NCBI RefSeq assembly: GCF_901000735.1
Contig: NC_081542.1
Location: 24,257,093 to 24,321,092 of the forward strand
Direction of reading: 5' to 3'
Length of the DNA: 64,000 bases
Origin: Corylus avellana
Taxonomy: Eukaryota; Streptophyta; Magnoliopsida; Fagales; Betulaceae
A program made the translations under genes and the position numbers. Position 1 is the stretch's first letter. Every line of letters starts with the position of its first letter. Positions 34,696-45,350 of this stretch are shown here, piece by piece. The notes beneath the pieces are model-generated. The model saw nothing but the letters and a program-made list of their open reading frames with translations, was not told where the DNA came from and made no database searches.

Positions 34696-35738
34696 GAGGT
34701 TAGTCCGAGCCTTACATTCCTGCTGTCCGCTGAAAACTCCTGATGTACATTGTCAAATGACTTCCATGCTAAGCCGTCGGCTGGATGCCTCAATACGCCA
34801 TCCTTAGTGCGGCCTTCTGCATGCCACCTCATAAAGCGTGCTGTATGTTCTGACATAAACAACCTCTGTAGTCGTGGTATGAGTGGAAACCACCGCAACA
34901 CCTTCACCGGACGTTTCTTGCCCGATGATATGGGTTGACCGTCCTCATCTAAGTTAATTGCTTCCATCCATTTAGATTTTCCACATACGGTACATGAATC
35001 CAACTCTTTATTGCCCTTCCAGAATAGCATACAGTCATTACGGCACGCTGGAATCTTCTCATACCCTAGTCCCATGTCTCGTAAAAACTTTTTCACCTCA
35101 TATGTATTAACTGGCAGAGTTTCACTAGTCTAGGGTAGCAACTGATTGATGAACTCTAGGAAAGCCGAGAAAATCGAGTTACTAAGTCCACCAACGCACT
35201 TCAAGTTGTACAGGTGAACAGTGGCACTTAATTTGCTATGTTTTGTTCCAGTATGAAGTGGCTTCTCCGCCTTTTTTAGAAGGGCATAGTACTTTAGTGC
35301 ATCGCCTTCAGCGGCTTCTTCAGTCACAATTTCCTCACCCCCTTGCACTACGGCCTGAGGCTCACAATTGTCTTCCCTAACTACTTCGTGCATGCCGAAT
35401 AAATCACGCAACATTCCGTGCATGTCTCCACCCTGATTTGCACATGCACCCGCATCTGAGGCCGGGCGATTGGAATTAGACCCGGTATCAGGACCCTGTA
35501 CATACTTCTCACCGTGATAGAACCAAAGTGTGTATTCCGGCATCATTCCTTTTCCCCCTGTCAAGTGGTCGAATACGAAACCCGGCGGGTGGCGCCGGTT
35601 ATTTCGACAAACCTTACAAGGGCAATAGATGAATCCATCAAGGGTTCTACAGTTACTAACTGCAAACTCCACAAACATTCTACACCCATCTCTGTATTCC
35701 CTCGTACCCCTAGACTTTGTCATCCAACTCTTGTCCAT
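34696..35738 (-). pseudogene. TNP2-like CACTA transposase, N-terminal part, with a stop
   Basis: Starting at 35,738, the first 202 codons hold the transposase-associated domain: MDKSWM, then EYRDGCRMFVEFA, then the metal-binding-like IYCPCKVCRNN, then FDHLTGGKGMMPEYTLW. A TAG at 35,130-35,132 interrupts the frame. The same frame then continues with GLGYEKIPACRNDCMLFW, a second Cys pair (CTVCGKSKW) and the start of the transposase_21 region (RWFPLIPRLQRLF, HPADGLAWK). The sequence then enters a gap, after which the element ends. The DDE catalytic core is not seen. No intron was needed to read these parts. Confidence 0.85.
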
Positions 35739-37296
35739 TTTTATCTACGTACATGAGTTAGGAATAAATACATAAGACTTACAAATTGTATACATACATT
35801 CAAGCACATGCATGTATATAAACATAAACCGATACCTAAATATTTGAACCACATTAGAAATATAAACCTATACATTCTCGTATAGGGTTAAATTGTTTAT
35901 GTCCAAAAATATATACATATTCATGCGTATCTACATTCAACCGTACTGAAGGGTATATTTATAACCCTTATCTATTATAATTAATCTACAAAAACCAAAT
36001 AAAAAAAAAATACTTGATCCAAAATTTAAGCATTTTCTTTGGTGGGGACCCTAAACAAATTAATTATAGCTAGCTTATAACTTATAAGGTTGTTCTAGTA
36101 CATCTACCGAGCTAGTTTCGTTACGAGGACCCTAAATACAATAAATATAGCTTAAATGTCGTTAGCCTTTGGCATGAATTAGTAGGTGATGACATGCATG
36201 GGTCATACAACTCTTTTGTTTGGTGTATTTATTTATTTTGTATATGATATATATAAAGGTTAAAGGAATTTTGAGTGTATTGCAAATATGGCAAATGTTT
36301 TGGTAATATATATTTTTGGTTTGGACGTTTCTTGGGTTATTGACACATTAGATTAATTTCTTTCATATTAATCACAATTTTAACAAAATTCCAACTAGTT
36401 TTTAGGTAATATAAATTTTAATGCGTTATATTTCAACTTGAACAAGCTATATAAGTTCCTCAAATCAACCAAAATTTTATCCGTTTTGTATGGTTTTTTT
36501 TTGTTTGAAAAAAATAATATATGTGGGATAGAATTAAGTAAGAATCAAATTGAATATATTTTGCAAGTGTTTTAGGTTATGTGTTTAATTATGATTAGAT
36601 TTGTTAAAAAAACTCAAAACAAAAGTGTGAAAAAAAATAGTCTAAAAAACAAAGTCATGACTTTTTACTTATTCAATATAGCACGTCTCTTTAAGTTTGA
36701 CAAGGTTTGCACTTTTGCCAACTCTTTTTCCCGTTAAATCCATGTAATTCGGATTGAATCCTCGCGTTGTGTGACTTTATAACTTACAAATTAATCCATA
36801 ACGTTTATGGTTAAAAGAATATTAAAAAACTCATTAACGTTGAATATTAATTAAACAAAGTCTTAAACTAAATCTCTATAAATATTATATCACCACGCAC
36901 TACACGTACTAATTAATTAGAAGGTCAAACGATATTGAAATGAATGATAGATTAAAATTCATATAATGTTTTATAAATTCTTTACTAATAAGCCAACCTT
37001 TAGCAATTATATTTTCAAACAAAAACCTAGCTAGCATGAGAAACATCATTTTGCATGCATGTGCATATCCAACGTACAATAAGTAATTAATTATTAGATA
37101 TTCCTAAAAAGAAAAAAAATTTCAGCTCAATTAGATGCTCACAAATACTCATTCCAGTGCATTATTGAAATATATGACAGAATAAAACATCAAATTTATA
37201 AAACAACACAATATTATGCAATAAAACAATATTCTGCAATATTAAAACAATATTATATATAAAATAAATCAATATTTATAGTTATAAAATAAAACA

Positions 37297-37329
<33 letters not shown>

Positions 37330-37560
37330 CCTGCAGGAGAGATGGTGGAGATTGGCGGAGCAGATTGGCCGGAGAATCGCCGGAGACGGCAACGGCGAAG
37401 TGGACGTGGCCGCCGGAGAGAGCTAGCTAGGAGAGAGAGTGCTACGTTGCTGCTGCAGAGAGATAAATTAAGCTTATCACAGAGAAAATGAAGGAGGAGC
37501 TAGAAGAAAATGAGGAAGAGTGAGGGAGGAGATAGAAGAAAATGAAGAAGAACCATACCT
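37330..37560 (-). promoter_or_regulatory. Leader-like exons of the CACTA transposase gene
   Basis: Two GC-rich blocks end, on the minus strand, in CTGCAG followed by GTATATA (about 37,330) and GTATGG (about 37,550). These look like splice donors of noncoding first exons about 1.6-1.8 kb upstream of the transposase start, separated by AT-rich intron-like DNA. Alternative first exons are one reading. Direct RNA evidence is lacking. Confidence 0.35.
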
Positions 37561-37740
37561 GCAGGGATGGCGCGCGGGAGAAGAGAAGTGTGCTGCGTGC
37601 GTGCGATAATGGAATAGCAGGGGAAAGAGAGAAAATATCAGGGAAAATCAAAAAAACAAAAGAAAAAAAAATGATGATTAAAACAACTGTGTATGCGTGC
37701 GATGGGACGGCCAGCAGGCGCTGGCCTTCCCAACGCACGT

Positions 37741-37834
37741 TCCTGACGTGCCACATAGGCACGTCAGGAATTACTGACGCGCCACATGTGGCACGTCAGT
37801 AATTCCTGACGTGCCTAAGTGGCCCGTCAGGAAT
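37741..37834. repeat. Three adjacent palindromes (TGACGTGCC family)
   Basis: Three back-to-back inverted repeats of about 27-30 bases, each opening with TGACGTGCC or TGACGCGCC and closing with its complement (GGCACGTCA, GGCCCGTCA). Same family as the terminal array at 38.67-39.02 kb but with a GC-richer variant. Confidence 0.85.
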
Positions 37835-38152
37835 TATTTAATATATGTATATATATAAATATGTTTATATATATGTTATAGTATTAATTATATATATTAA
37901 TACTAATATAACTAATATTTGTCTGTTTTGTATGTATATATATACATGTACGTTTATATGTTTATAATTAATATAGCATTAATTATATTAATACTAATAT
38001 AATTTATGTTTTCCTCTTTTGTATTTCATTTGAGTTCTCATGTATTTGGTTTTATTTTATGTACGTGAATAGTGCAGTTACTCTTACAAATTAACAACAA
38101 TTTCATTTTAACGTGCATGGCTCAAACCTAAATAATATATAGCGTGCATGAT

Positions 38153-38194
<42 letters not shown>

Positions 38195-38669
38195 TTGTCA
38201 AAACTTTAATATCATCTATCACCAATATTGTTACTTTAATTATTTTAATTAATGAAATACCAAATTTGGTATCTCATAATTAAATGAATGAGATCGAGAA
38301 AAATGCATGTTATATATATATATCCTTTAGTCTAATTTGAACCATGCATGCACGTTAAATAGCCATGTTATATATATATCCTTTTGCATGGTTTTGCTAT
38401 ATATATATATACGGTATCTCGAGTAAAACATGGCTAACAGTTGGGAATTTTCTTATTTTTTTTTTTAATTTTGAATGTTCAAATGGCATGGGTTACGGTA
38501 CGTGTTATAAAAGAGAAGTATATATATATATTAAAGTACTGGCCGGTGTTTGTTTTCTAAAAATTAATTTTATTGAATGTTAATTGGAATTCAATCATAT
38601 TGTACAATATTAAATTAATTTGATAATGTTGGGATCAATCCTATAGATATATATATATATATATTATAT

Positions 38670-39020
38670 TTACTGACGTGTCAAATTGACACGTCAGCAA
38701 TTGTTGACGTGTCAATTTGACACGTCAACAATTGCTGACGTGTCAATTTGACACGTCAATATTTATTGATGTGTCAGTATTTGACACGTCAGTAAATAAT
38801 CAGCCAATTATTTATTAATTTTAAAATGATGTCACAATTAAATTTGGTTCAAATTTACTGACGTGCCAAAGTAACACGTCAGTAAATACTGACGTGTTGT
38901 TTTCAACACGTCAGTAAATATTGACGTGTACATTTTAACACGTCAGTAAATAATTTGCTGCTACTTTTAACACGTCAACATTTACTGACGTGCCAAAAAA
39001 ATGTTACTGTTTGACACGTG
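38670..39020. repeat. CACTA subterminal palindromic array (TGACGTGTCA)
   Basis: At least seven inverted pairs in which TGACGTGTCA-type sites face each other across 1-12 bases (for example TGACGTGTCA, AAT, TGACACGTCA), joined by AATT or TAAATA linkers. CACTA elements carry such subterminal motifs as binding sites for their TNPA-like protein. The array ends 25 bases before the transposon terminus. Each site has the ACGT core also used by plant bZIP factors. Confidence 0.9.
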
Positions 39021-39278
39021 AAGAAACGACCTTTTTTTTGTAGTGTCTATCTAGTATTTGGTTTTATCTTGTAAGAAGATAAGTCATTTTTGTCCGTGGT
39101 ATCTAATGTCCAGACATATTCTTGTAGCTGGTCATTTCGTTTCAAGGGCACATATAAAACCTCTTATAGGTCTTGCGACATAGTGAGCTTGATATTTTAA
39201 TAGCTCACTGTTGCTAAATCTCTGTTTACATTTTTTCTTAAATATTGGTTGGAAATTTTCTATATATATACACATGTA

Positions 39279-39975
39279 TTTTTTTTTTTTTTTTGGAATT
39301 AGTACATTACTATGGAAAAGATTGCTCCAACAAAACGGAGTCCAAGATACAAAAAGGGGTTGTCCTTCTTCACACTGTGTCCTCTCCTAAAACTAGAGCA
39401 TTCCTAGCCAAACAGTGAGCTACTCCATTGACATCTCTCTTGACATGGCTAATTTCCCACTGAGGAAAACTAGTGAGCAAAGTCTTGGCATCGTTAATCA
39501 CAATCCCATAATTGTTCAAGCAATTGCCCTCCTGTCGTAGAGCTTGAACCACCTCAAGCGAATCACCTTCAATAATGATATTTGTGAGACCCAACCGTCT
39601 ACACAACGCCACTGCTTGCCACGCTCCAACCGCTTCAGAAGTTGCAAGATTGATGATATGCGGCTTCGTCAAACACATTGCCCCAACCACGACACCATTG
39701 TGATCTCTCACGACAATACCCATACCCATTCTCCCACCATTTTTGTCAATCGCAGCATCCCAGTTGATCTTTATCATCCCTAAACATGGTCTCCTCCATC
39801 TCTGTTCCTCATGAGTCGCAGGTGGCAGACTATCTTTCCTTAGACCACATTCAGTCTGCTGGAAATTCTCCATTTGGGTTGTAGCTACTTGATTAACCTG
39901 GGAGGGCGAGAGGAGATCTCTGCCAAAGACAACTCTATTACGTCTAAACCAAATTACGTCTCCCAGCCAATTGAG
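39279..39975 (-). mobile_element. 5'-truncated LINE with RNase H-like domain
   Basis: On the minus strand the open frame (readable from about 39,966, first Met at 39,873, stop at 39,370) starts with IWFRRNRVVFG, the linker typical of plant LINE ORF2, and continues into an RNase H-like domain. Visible acidic residues are in KINWDAA, ATSEAVGAWQAV and EGDSLEVVQAL, followed by HVKRDVNGVAHCLARNAL. The domain looks intact (about 130 residues). A poly(A) tail appears as a T run at 39,279-39,294. The 5' side joins local module 6. Reverse transcriptase and endonuclease are absent, as expected for an aborted insertion. Confidence 0.9.
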
Positions 39976-40306
39976 CTACATTTGACTATTTTGATCTGAA
40001 ATCAATGCTTATTAGCATTGAGAACGGGGCGGGAAATAAATTTGATTTTTTAAAAATTATTTAAGAGTTTGACCAAACTGACTAGTTTATAGACTTTAAA
40101 TAATATGTAGCTGGCTTTGCAGCGATAAGAGATAGATGGAGAGAGAGAAGCTATCTCTTTCTTATCTTTATTTTTCTTCGTTTTTATTAATGAAACTTCT
40201 AATTACATAATACACATAATAATACATTGCATGCTGATGCTGCACTTTATGCCAAATAAGTATTTATTCTATTAAAATTATTAAAAAAATCTACATTATT
40301 TCTTCT

Positions 40307-40345
<39 letters not shown>

Positions 40346-41227
40346 GAAATGTTAAAGAAGAAAACCAAGTATTAAAAAGCATGATCTGGCTTCTAGGATT
40401 AGGATCCCCTCAAATCCCCAAAGGGATTTGAGATTCTCAAATCCTTGATCTGGACCGTTGATTTTTCATCCAACAGTCCAGAACATTCCACTAACAAAAA
40501 AATAATAAACTATTATTTTGTTTTAAAAAATAAATCTAAATTATAATAATTAAAAATTAAAAAAAGAAGAGGGGAGGCTGACCACCCCAAGTGGTGGCCG
40601 GCCACCCCTGTTGAGAGCTTGGGGTGGCTTCGGCCACCCCAGACCGGTCTATATATATATATATGCGCTTATTGGATGAAATTATGTGAGGAAAAATATA
40701 ATCTTTGCTTTCATCAATTTGATTTTGACATAAACAAAAGTTTAAAAATCATTTTGGCATATTACATTAAAAATTAAGATCACTCAAACTCATCATATGA
40801 TGCAATTTAATTAAATTAAAGTAGATCGATGGCCATCCTAATCCTATGTTTATTGATTTAGATTGAATAATATGAGTTGCCAAATATTGTTTTAAGTTTT
40901 ACAACTGAGAACATTCAGAGAGTGGAAAAACCAAAAAGAGATAATTAATTACTTCAGAGGATAAAGTTAAAAACTATGACTCTCTTGCATCGTAGACAAG
41001 AATGTTTGATTTGCATAGTTGGGACCACTAATTTTTTTTCTTGGTCTACAAGTAAAACCAAAATTTCCCTTCATTTCTCTTCGTTTCTCAGGCCACGTGT
41101 ATGGTCATCATCATTTCTGTCAAAAGTTGTGATGATCCAACGGCCACATCCATTAGCCCTTTTTTTTTTTTTTTTTTTAAGTAAAAGTTGATTTAAGGGT
41201 ACATATGAGAGTTTAAATATATAGCAT
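39976..41227 (+). repeat. Local repeat modules 6, 7 and 2
   Basis: About 39,976-40,100 matches 62,877-62,990; about 40,240-40,400 matches 57,640-57,770 and 63,000-63,140; about 40,664-41,227 matches 60,005-60,602. A GC-rich palindrome (40,571-40,648, GGTGGCCGGCCACC core) separates the last two. A 71-codon frame at 40,976 recurs as a shorter one at 60,351 but looks noncoding. Confidence 0.75.
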
Positions 41228-41327
41228 NNNNNNNNNNNNNNNNNNNNNNNNNNNNNNNNNNNNNNNNNNNNNNNNNNNNNNNNNNNNNNNNNNNNNNNNN
41301 NNNNNNNNNNNNNNNNNNNNNNNNNNN
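41228..41327. other. Assembly gap (100 N)
   Basis: By comparison with 60,602-61,271 about 0.7 kb of repeat is missing here. Confidence 1.
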
Positions 41328-42135
41328 CTGAGACAAGCTTTTTACCAGCAATTGTGAGCCAATTAGGAAGAAGTTAATCCCTCACTTTCCAAAGTTTAAG
41401 ATCTACTTATCAAAAAAAAAAACAAAAACAAAAACAAAACAAAAAAAATTTCAAATCACTTTAAATGGTGAGTACACGAAATGACCTTAAACTTTAACAG
41501 GGGTGGTCCGGCCACCCCCAATGGGGTGACTAGCCACCCCTTAATATTTTATAATTTTGTTTTATAATTTTTTTTAATATAAAATAATATTTTATTATTA
41601 TTTTTTGTTAGTAGGATAGGTGTCTTATTTGTGGCTCTAGGATTTTTAAAAAGAAATTCTTAAAAATTCTAGCCATGAACTGAATATTCTCCAGTCCAAA
41701 ATACACTGGAGATGATGCTATTCTTCGTTCATTAGCGTGGGCAAGAGTAATTTTATTGAGTTTAATTAATGCTATATGTTTAATTACTTTTCTTTATGAA
41801 AGTTTTGCATGCATGGATTAAAGGCATGTATTGGTCCGATTGTGGGTGTGGGGGTGGGGCCAGAAATGTGGATCGGTATGATTGGTGGGAAGTGGATGGG
41901 AGTGAGAGAAAGAGGAGTTATTTGGCATATGATAGTCAAAAGTGCAAAAATATCCTCATTTATTTAAAGGATTTTGTGATTTGCCCATTTATGAAAAGGG
42001 CAAAATTGGATGGAAATCACCAAAAAGTAATCTTCTGACAGTGTCAAAGGAATATCAACAAAGCGGACAACTTTTGAGAATCAGTACGTTAAAAAGGTTG
42101 TCAAAACAAATTGTCGTGTGTATCACTAAAATTGT
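41328..42135 (+). repeat. Local repeat modules 3 and 4
   Basis: About 41,328-41,490 matches module 3 at 33,165 and 61,271. A GC palindrome (41,494-41,540) follows, then module 4 (41,639-42,135), which matches 49,139-49,660 and 61,760-62,250. Module 4 is followed by LINE sequence in two of its copies. Confidence 0.75.
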
Positions 42136-43506
42136 CGTGCGTGTAGTTTTTTCTCTCTAGGTTTTCTTTGAAATCAGAGGAGAGGAGCTAGACTACACAT
42201 CTTCATTGGTGGGGTGGTGAGATTTTGATTATTGAAATAGCGGAAGACTTAACGAAACTTAAGGGGAAGTTCTCTCTGTTGGAAGCGGAGTTTATTGGGG
42301 TCGATTTTCTGGAAGAAGACGGGGAGGAGATAGTGGAGAAAGGAAAGTCATGCTTAGTAGGCAAATTGATGGTGGATAGGATCATCGGGAAGGATGTTAT
42401 CAAAGCAAAATTGATTCGAGGATGGAGGCTGATAGGCCATATGACATTCGAAGTCATGGGAGATAATCTATTTTTGTTGGAATTCGAACACCAATGGGAT
42501 AAAGTGCGAGTTCTTGAAGGTCATCCTTGGATTTTTAAAGGCCAACTTTTCTCTGTGGGAGATTTTGATGGTCTTCTATATCCAAATGAAATGAGGTTCA
42601 AGCATGCAGCTTTGAGTCCGAATGTTTCGTCTTCCCCTGGCATGTATGGGGAAGGAGATGGGGCAAAAATTGGGAGCGACAATAGGGGTGGTGGAAGATG
42701 TGGACACTAACGAGGATGTAATTGGTTGGGGAGCGTTCCTGAGGGTTAAAGTTTAGGTCAATGTTCTCAAACCACTGCCTCGGGGAACCATGCTTCATAT
42801 GAAGCAACGTTCAATCTGGATCCCGTTCCAATATGAGAAGGTGCTGAAGTTCTATTTTACATGCGGCGTGATTCACCATGGCGTGAGAGGATGCACTGAA
42901 GGAATTGGAGGATGAATGTCGGGGTCAGAAGATGAATATGGCCCATCGCTTTGTGTTCCTCCTACAAAGCCATGGTTAGGGAATAAAAAATGGTGGGAGA
43001 GGGAGGAGCCCAATTTGGTCGGCACTGGAAAAGATAACGATAGCGAATACAGCCAAACGGAGGAGATAGCTTGGCCGAAAAGGAAGGAGTCTCCAAAAAG
43101 GAAAGATACCGAGAGAGATAGTTGCGATTTCTCATTTAATGATGATCGTAACGGTCCGCAAAAATCGGAGGAGTTCCCATGGGGGGGAGAGGATGCAGTT
43201 ATGACTGGGGTAACTAAAGGAAAGGAGAGCGGGTTTCATGGTACTGAAATTGAGGGAGCTGCTAAAGGAGTAGCTATTACAAACTCAAATAAGGAGCACG
43301 ATACGAGGGTCTTTATGACTAAGGAATTTCAACAAGGAGAATTTTCTTGCAGTTATGGTAAAGAGCATGAGTATGGAAGGAAGAGTAATAAGGTGCTAAA
43401 AGTGGGGAATCTAGGAGGTGTCGATTTCTTGGGAGAACAGGTCAATGTGGTATCTAATGATCCTGTGAAAGAAATAGTTGGGGGCTTTAATTTAGTGGCC
43501 ACCTGT
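42136..43506 (+). pseudogene. LINE copy 1: ORF1 (DUF4283-type) pseudogene
   Basis: Begins TTTTTTCTCTCTAGG after module 4. ORF1 resembles plant LINE nucleic-acid-binding proteins: a DUF4283-like domain (GWRLIGHMTFEVMGDNLFLL, then FEHQWDKVRVLEGHPW), a CCHC-knuckle-like region (FYFTCGVIHHGVRGC) and a charged tail. The start codon is ATA where copy 2 has ATG. A two-base deletion near 42,612 shifts the frame, and a TGA precedes the tail at about 42,913. The first knuckle Cys is Tyr. At about 43,506 the LINE breaks into an LTR retrotransposon. About 94 percent similar by eye to copy 2 at 49,661. Confidence 0.85.
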
Positions 43507-44803
43507 ACAGATAAGCGCCGAATGTTGCACATTCAAGCCCCTTAATTTACATATGTTAATTCCTTAGCGTTGTTATTTGTTTGATTTTGTTTTGTTTTTA
43601 TGTTTCAGGTCTTATTTCACAAACCATTGAAAATTGGGCTTAAAAGGGAAAAAAGCTGAGCATTCTGGATTTAGGATCGAGCTCAGCACTCCTGGGATCG
43701 AGCGCATTGCGCTCGAGCACATTCGGGCATGTTCTGCACGGCAGCAATCCTTTTCCAGCGTGGATTTGGTTTTCAGTCTCCCAATTGGACTGGGAGACCG
43801 ACTTCCGATTTTCTGAGGATTTTTAGGGTTTTTAGGGTTTTCCTAATCCCTATAAATAGGGCCCTAAACACTATAAACAGACACATCGCTTTCTAGAGTA
43901 AAAATTCAATAAATTGTCTTTGGAGCTTAGAAGATCAGGAGCAGCTAAACCCCTTTGTGGGGTGTTGATGTAACCCTATCCAAGCACTATGGTTTGATTG
44001 TATTTAATTTCTAGATTTTCAATTTATGCATGTTGATTGTATAACTATGAGGATGGCTACAATTGATTTCTGTTCTTCATATTAAATGTAATTGTTCTTA
44101 AATTCCAAAATCAATATTTTTGAAATTCTTCTCTTGTCTTAGAAAGTATTTTACTTTTATTGAAATCAAATCATTCTTGTTTTCTGTGATTATGAGGATG
44201 ATGGTTATACAATGGGTTTAATTGACATATAATCAATAGGATTTGATAGGCAATGCCTAGGGAAGACGGATTTTACTACACCCTAGTTTAGTGTAATTTA
44301 GGTAGACAATCCGTGCCAACCGAAGATGGTTACACTTATTCATTGATTGTATATATCCTGTTAAAGAATTTGATAATTTATACCTAGGGAAGACGGGTCG
44401 TACCGCATCTTAATGGTTAGGTGGACGATCCGTACCAACCGAAGATAGATTATGCTTATTCTTTAATAAGGTAGTTTCTTGTTTATTTATAACATGCATA
44501 GAAGGAATTTCTGGGATTAATTATGATTAACCATTGTTGTTCGAATAGAGGTGAAGTCAATACCCTACTCTCTCTCTCATATATTTACTTCATTTATTTC
44601 CGTTTATTTTATACACTTTAAATTCACACAAACAAATCATTCCCTTTTAATTAAGTTAGTTTTAATCTTTCAAATTTTGATAATTAAACCTCTGCAGTCC
44701 TTGAGGTTCGACACCCTCAATATAGCCCTATCCTACAGGATTCGTACTATTGCAAGTGGTTATTTTTATTATTGATATTTTTGGACACAAAAATACCACA
44801 TCA
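43507..44803 (+). mobile_element. 5' LTR of an Athila-type Gypsy retrotransposon
   Basis: The right end CCACATCA lies six bases before the primer site. The left end is near 43,507-43,523 (a TG start at 43,523 gives 1.28 kb). Inside are a TATAAATA box at 43,851-43,858, preceded by telobox-like TTTAGGG repeats, and two tandem subrepeats of about 120 bases (about 44,254-44,350 and 44,376-44,470) sharing CCTAGGGAAGACGG and CCGT-CCAACCGAAGAT words. No second LTR is found downstream. Confidence 0.7.
43851..43858 (+). promoter_or_regulatory. TATA box of the LTR promoter
   Basis: TATAAATA followed by GGGCCC, in a good position for transcription start in the R region of the LTR. Confidence 0.55.
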
Positions 44804-44808
44804 ATTTT

Positions 44809-44826
44809 TGGCGCCGTTGCCGGGGA
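44809..44826 (+). other. Primer binding site, tRNA-Asp
   Basis: TGGCGCCGTTGCCGGGGA is complementary to the 3' end of plant tRNA-Asp, the primer used by Athila-type elements. All 18 bases match the known tRNA 3' end. Confidence 0.9.
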
Positions 44827-45350
44827 CTGCTTAACGGTTTTATTGTCAAATTTTAAGGATTGATTTTAGCTTAATAATTTATTTTTCGGTTTTAAGTTGC
44901 TAATTTTAATTCTGTTTTGTGTTTAGTTTTTCTTTTTTTTTAGAATTTGCAAACAGGTCCGTAGCTGCCTTCTCTGTGACTGCGATCTAGCGCAGGTCAC
45001 GTGCGATCAAGCGCATAGACATTCTAGTAGGCACCAAGCTAGCAACGCTTGAGCCCTCTTCTCATGCGCTTGCACCCATCTGCGGCAGTACACTCGAGCG
45101 CACCTTGCCGTGCGATTGAGCGCACTTACGGCAACCTGCATCCAGAACCCTAAGTGCATCTAAGGGCCGTTTGTGAGCTTTACTTTTCTATTTTAGTTTA
45201 AGTTTTTCTTTTCTTTCTATTTTGTTTATCCTCGGTCGCCGTTCTTTGTCTTTTCCATTAATTTCTTGCGACCTTGAAATTGAACCTACTTTTAGACAAA
45301 TTAGATCCTAAAGGAACCCTAATTTGCTAGAAGAGTGTTCCACTGAGACC

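Larger units (their letters stand above)
34557..39045 (-). mobile_element. CACTA (En/Spm) transposon, complete ends, 3-bp TSD
   Basis: The left terminus is CACTACAAAAAAC and the right terminus is TTTTTTTTGTAGTG, the inverted CACTA end. Both are flanked by TCT (34,554-34,556 and 39,046-39,048), the 3-base target duplication of this superfamily. The element is 4.5 kb as assembled, including a 100-N gap (34,596-34,695) of unknown true size. It carries a truncated TNP2-like transposase on the minus strand, GC-rich leader-like exons at 37.3-37.6 kb and two palindromic TGACGTG arrays. Without the catalytic half of the transposase it is non-autonomous, unless that half lies in the gap. Confidence 0.9.

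Noticed and set aside
37741..39020. CRISPR-like array of regular palindromes
   Set aside because: Plant nuclear DNA, palindromic units without unique spacers, inside CACTA termini.
40976..41191. 71-codon frame recurring at 60,351
   Set aside because: Recurs because the repeat recurs; low-complexity end and no family signature.
42203..42457. Minus-strand frames opposite LINE ORF1 (also 49,670-50,224)
   Set aside because: Shadows of the ORF1 coding strand.
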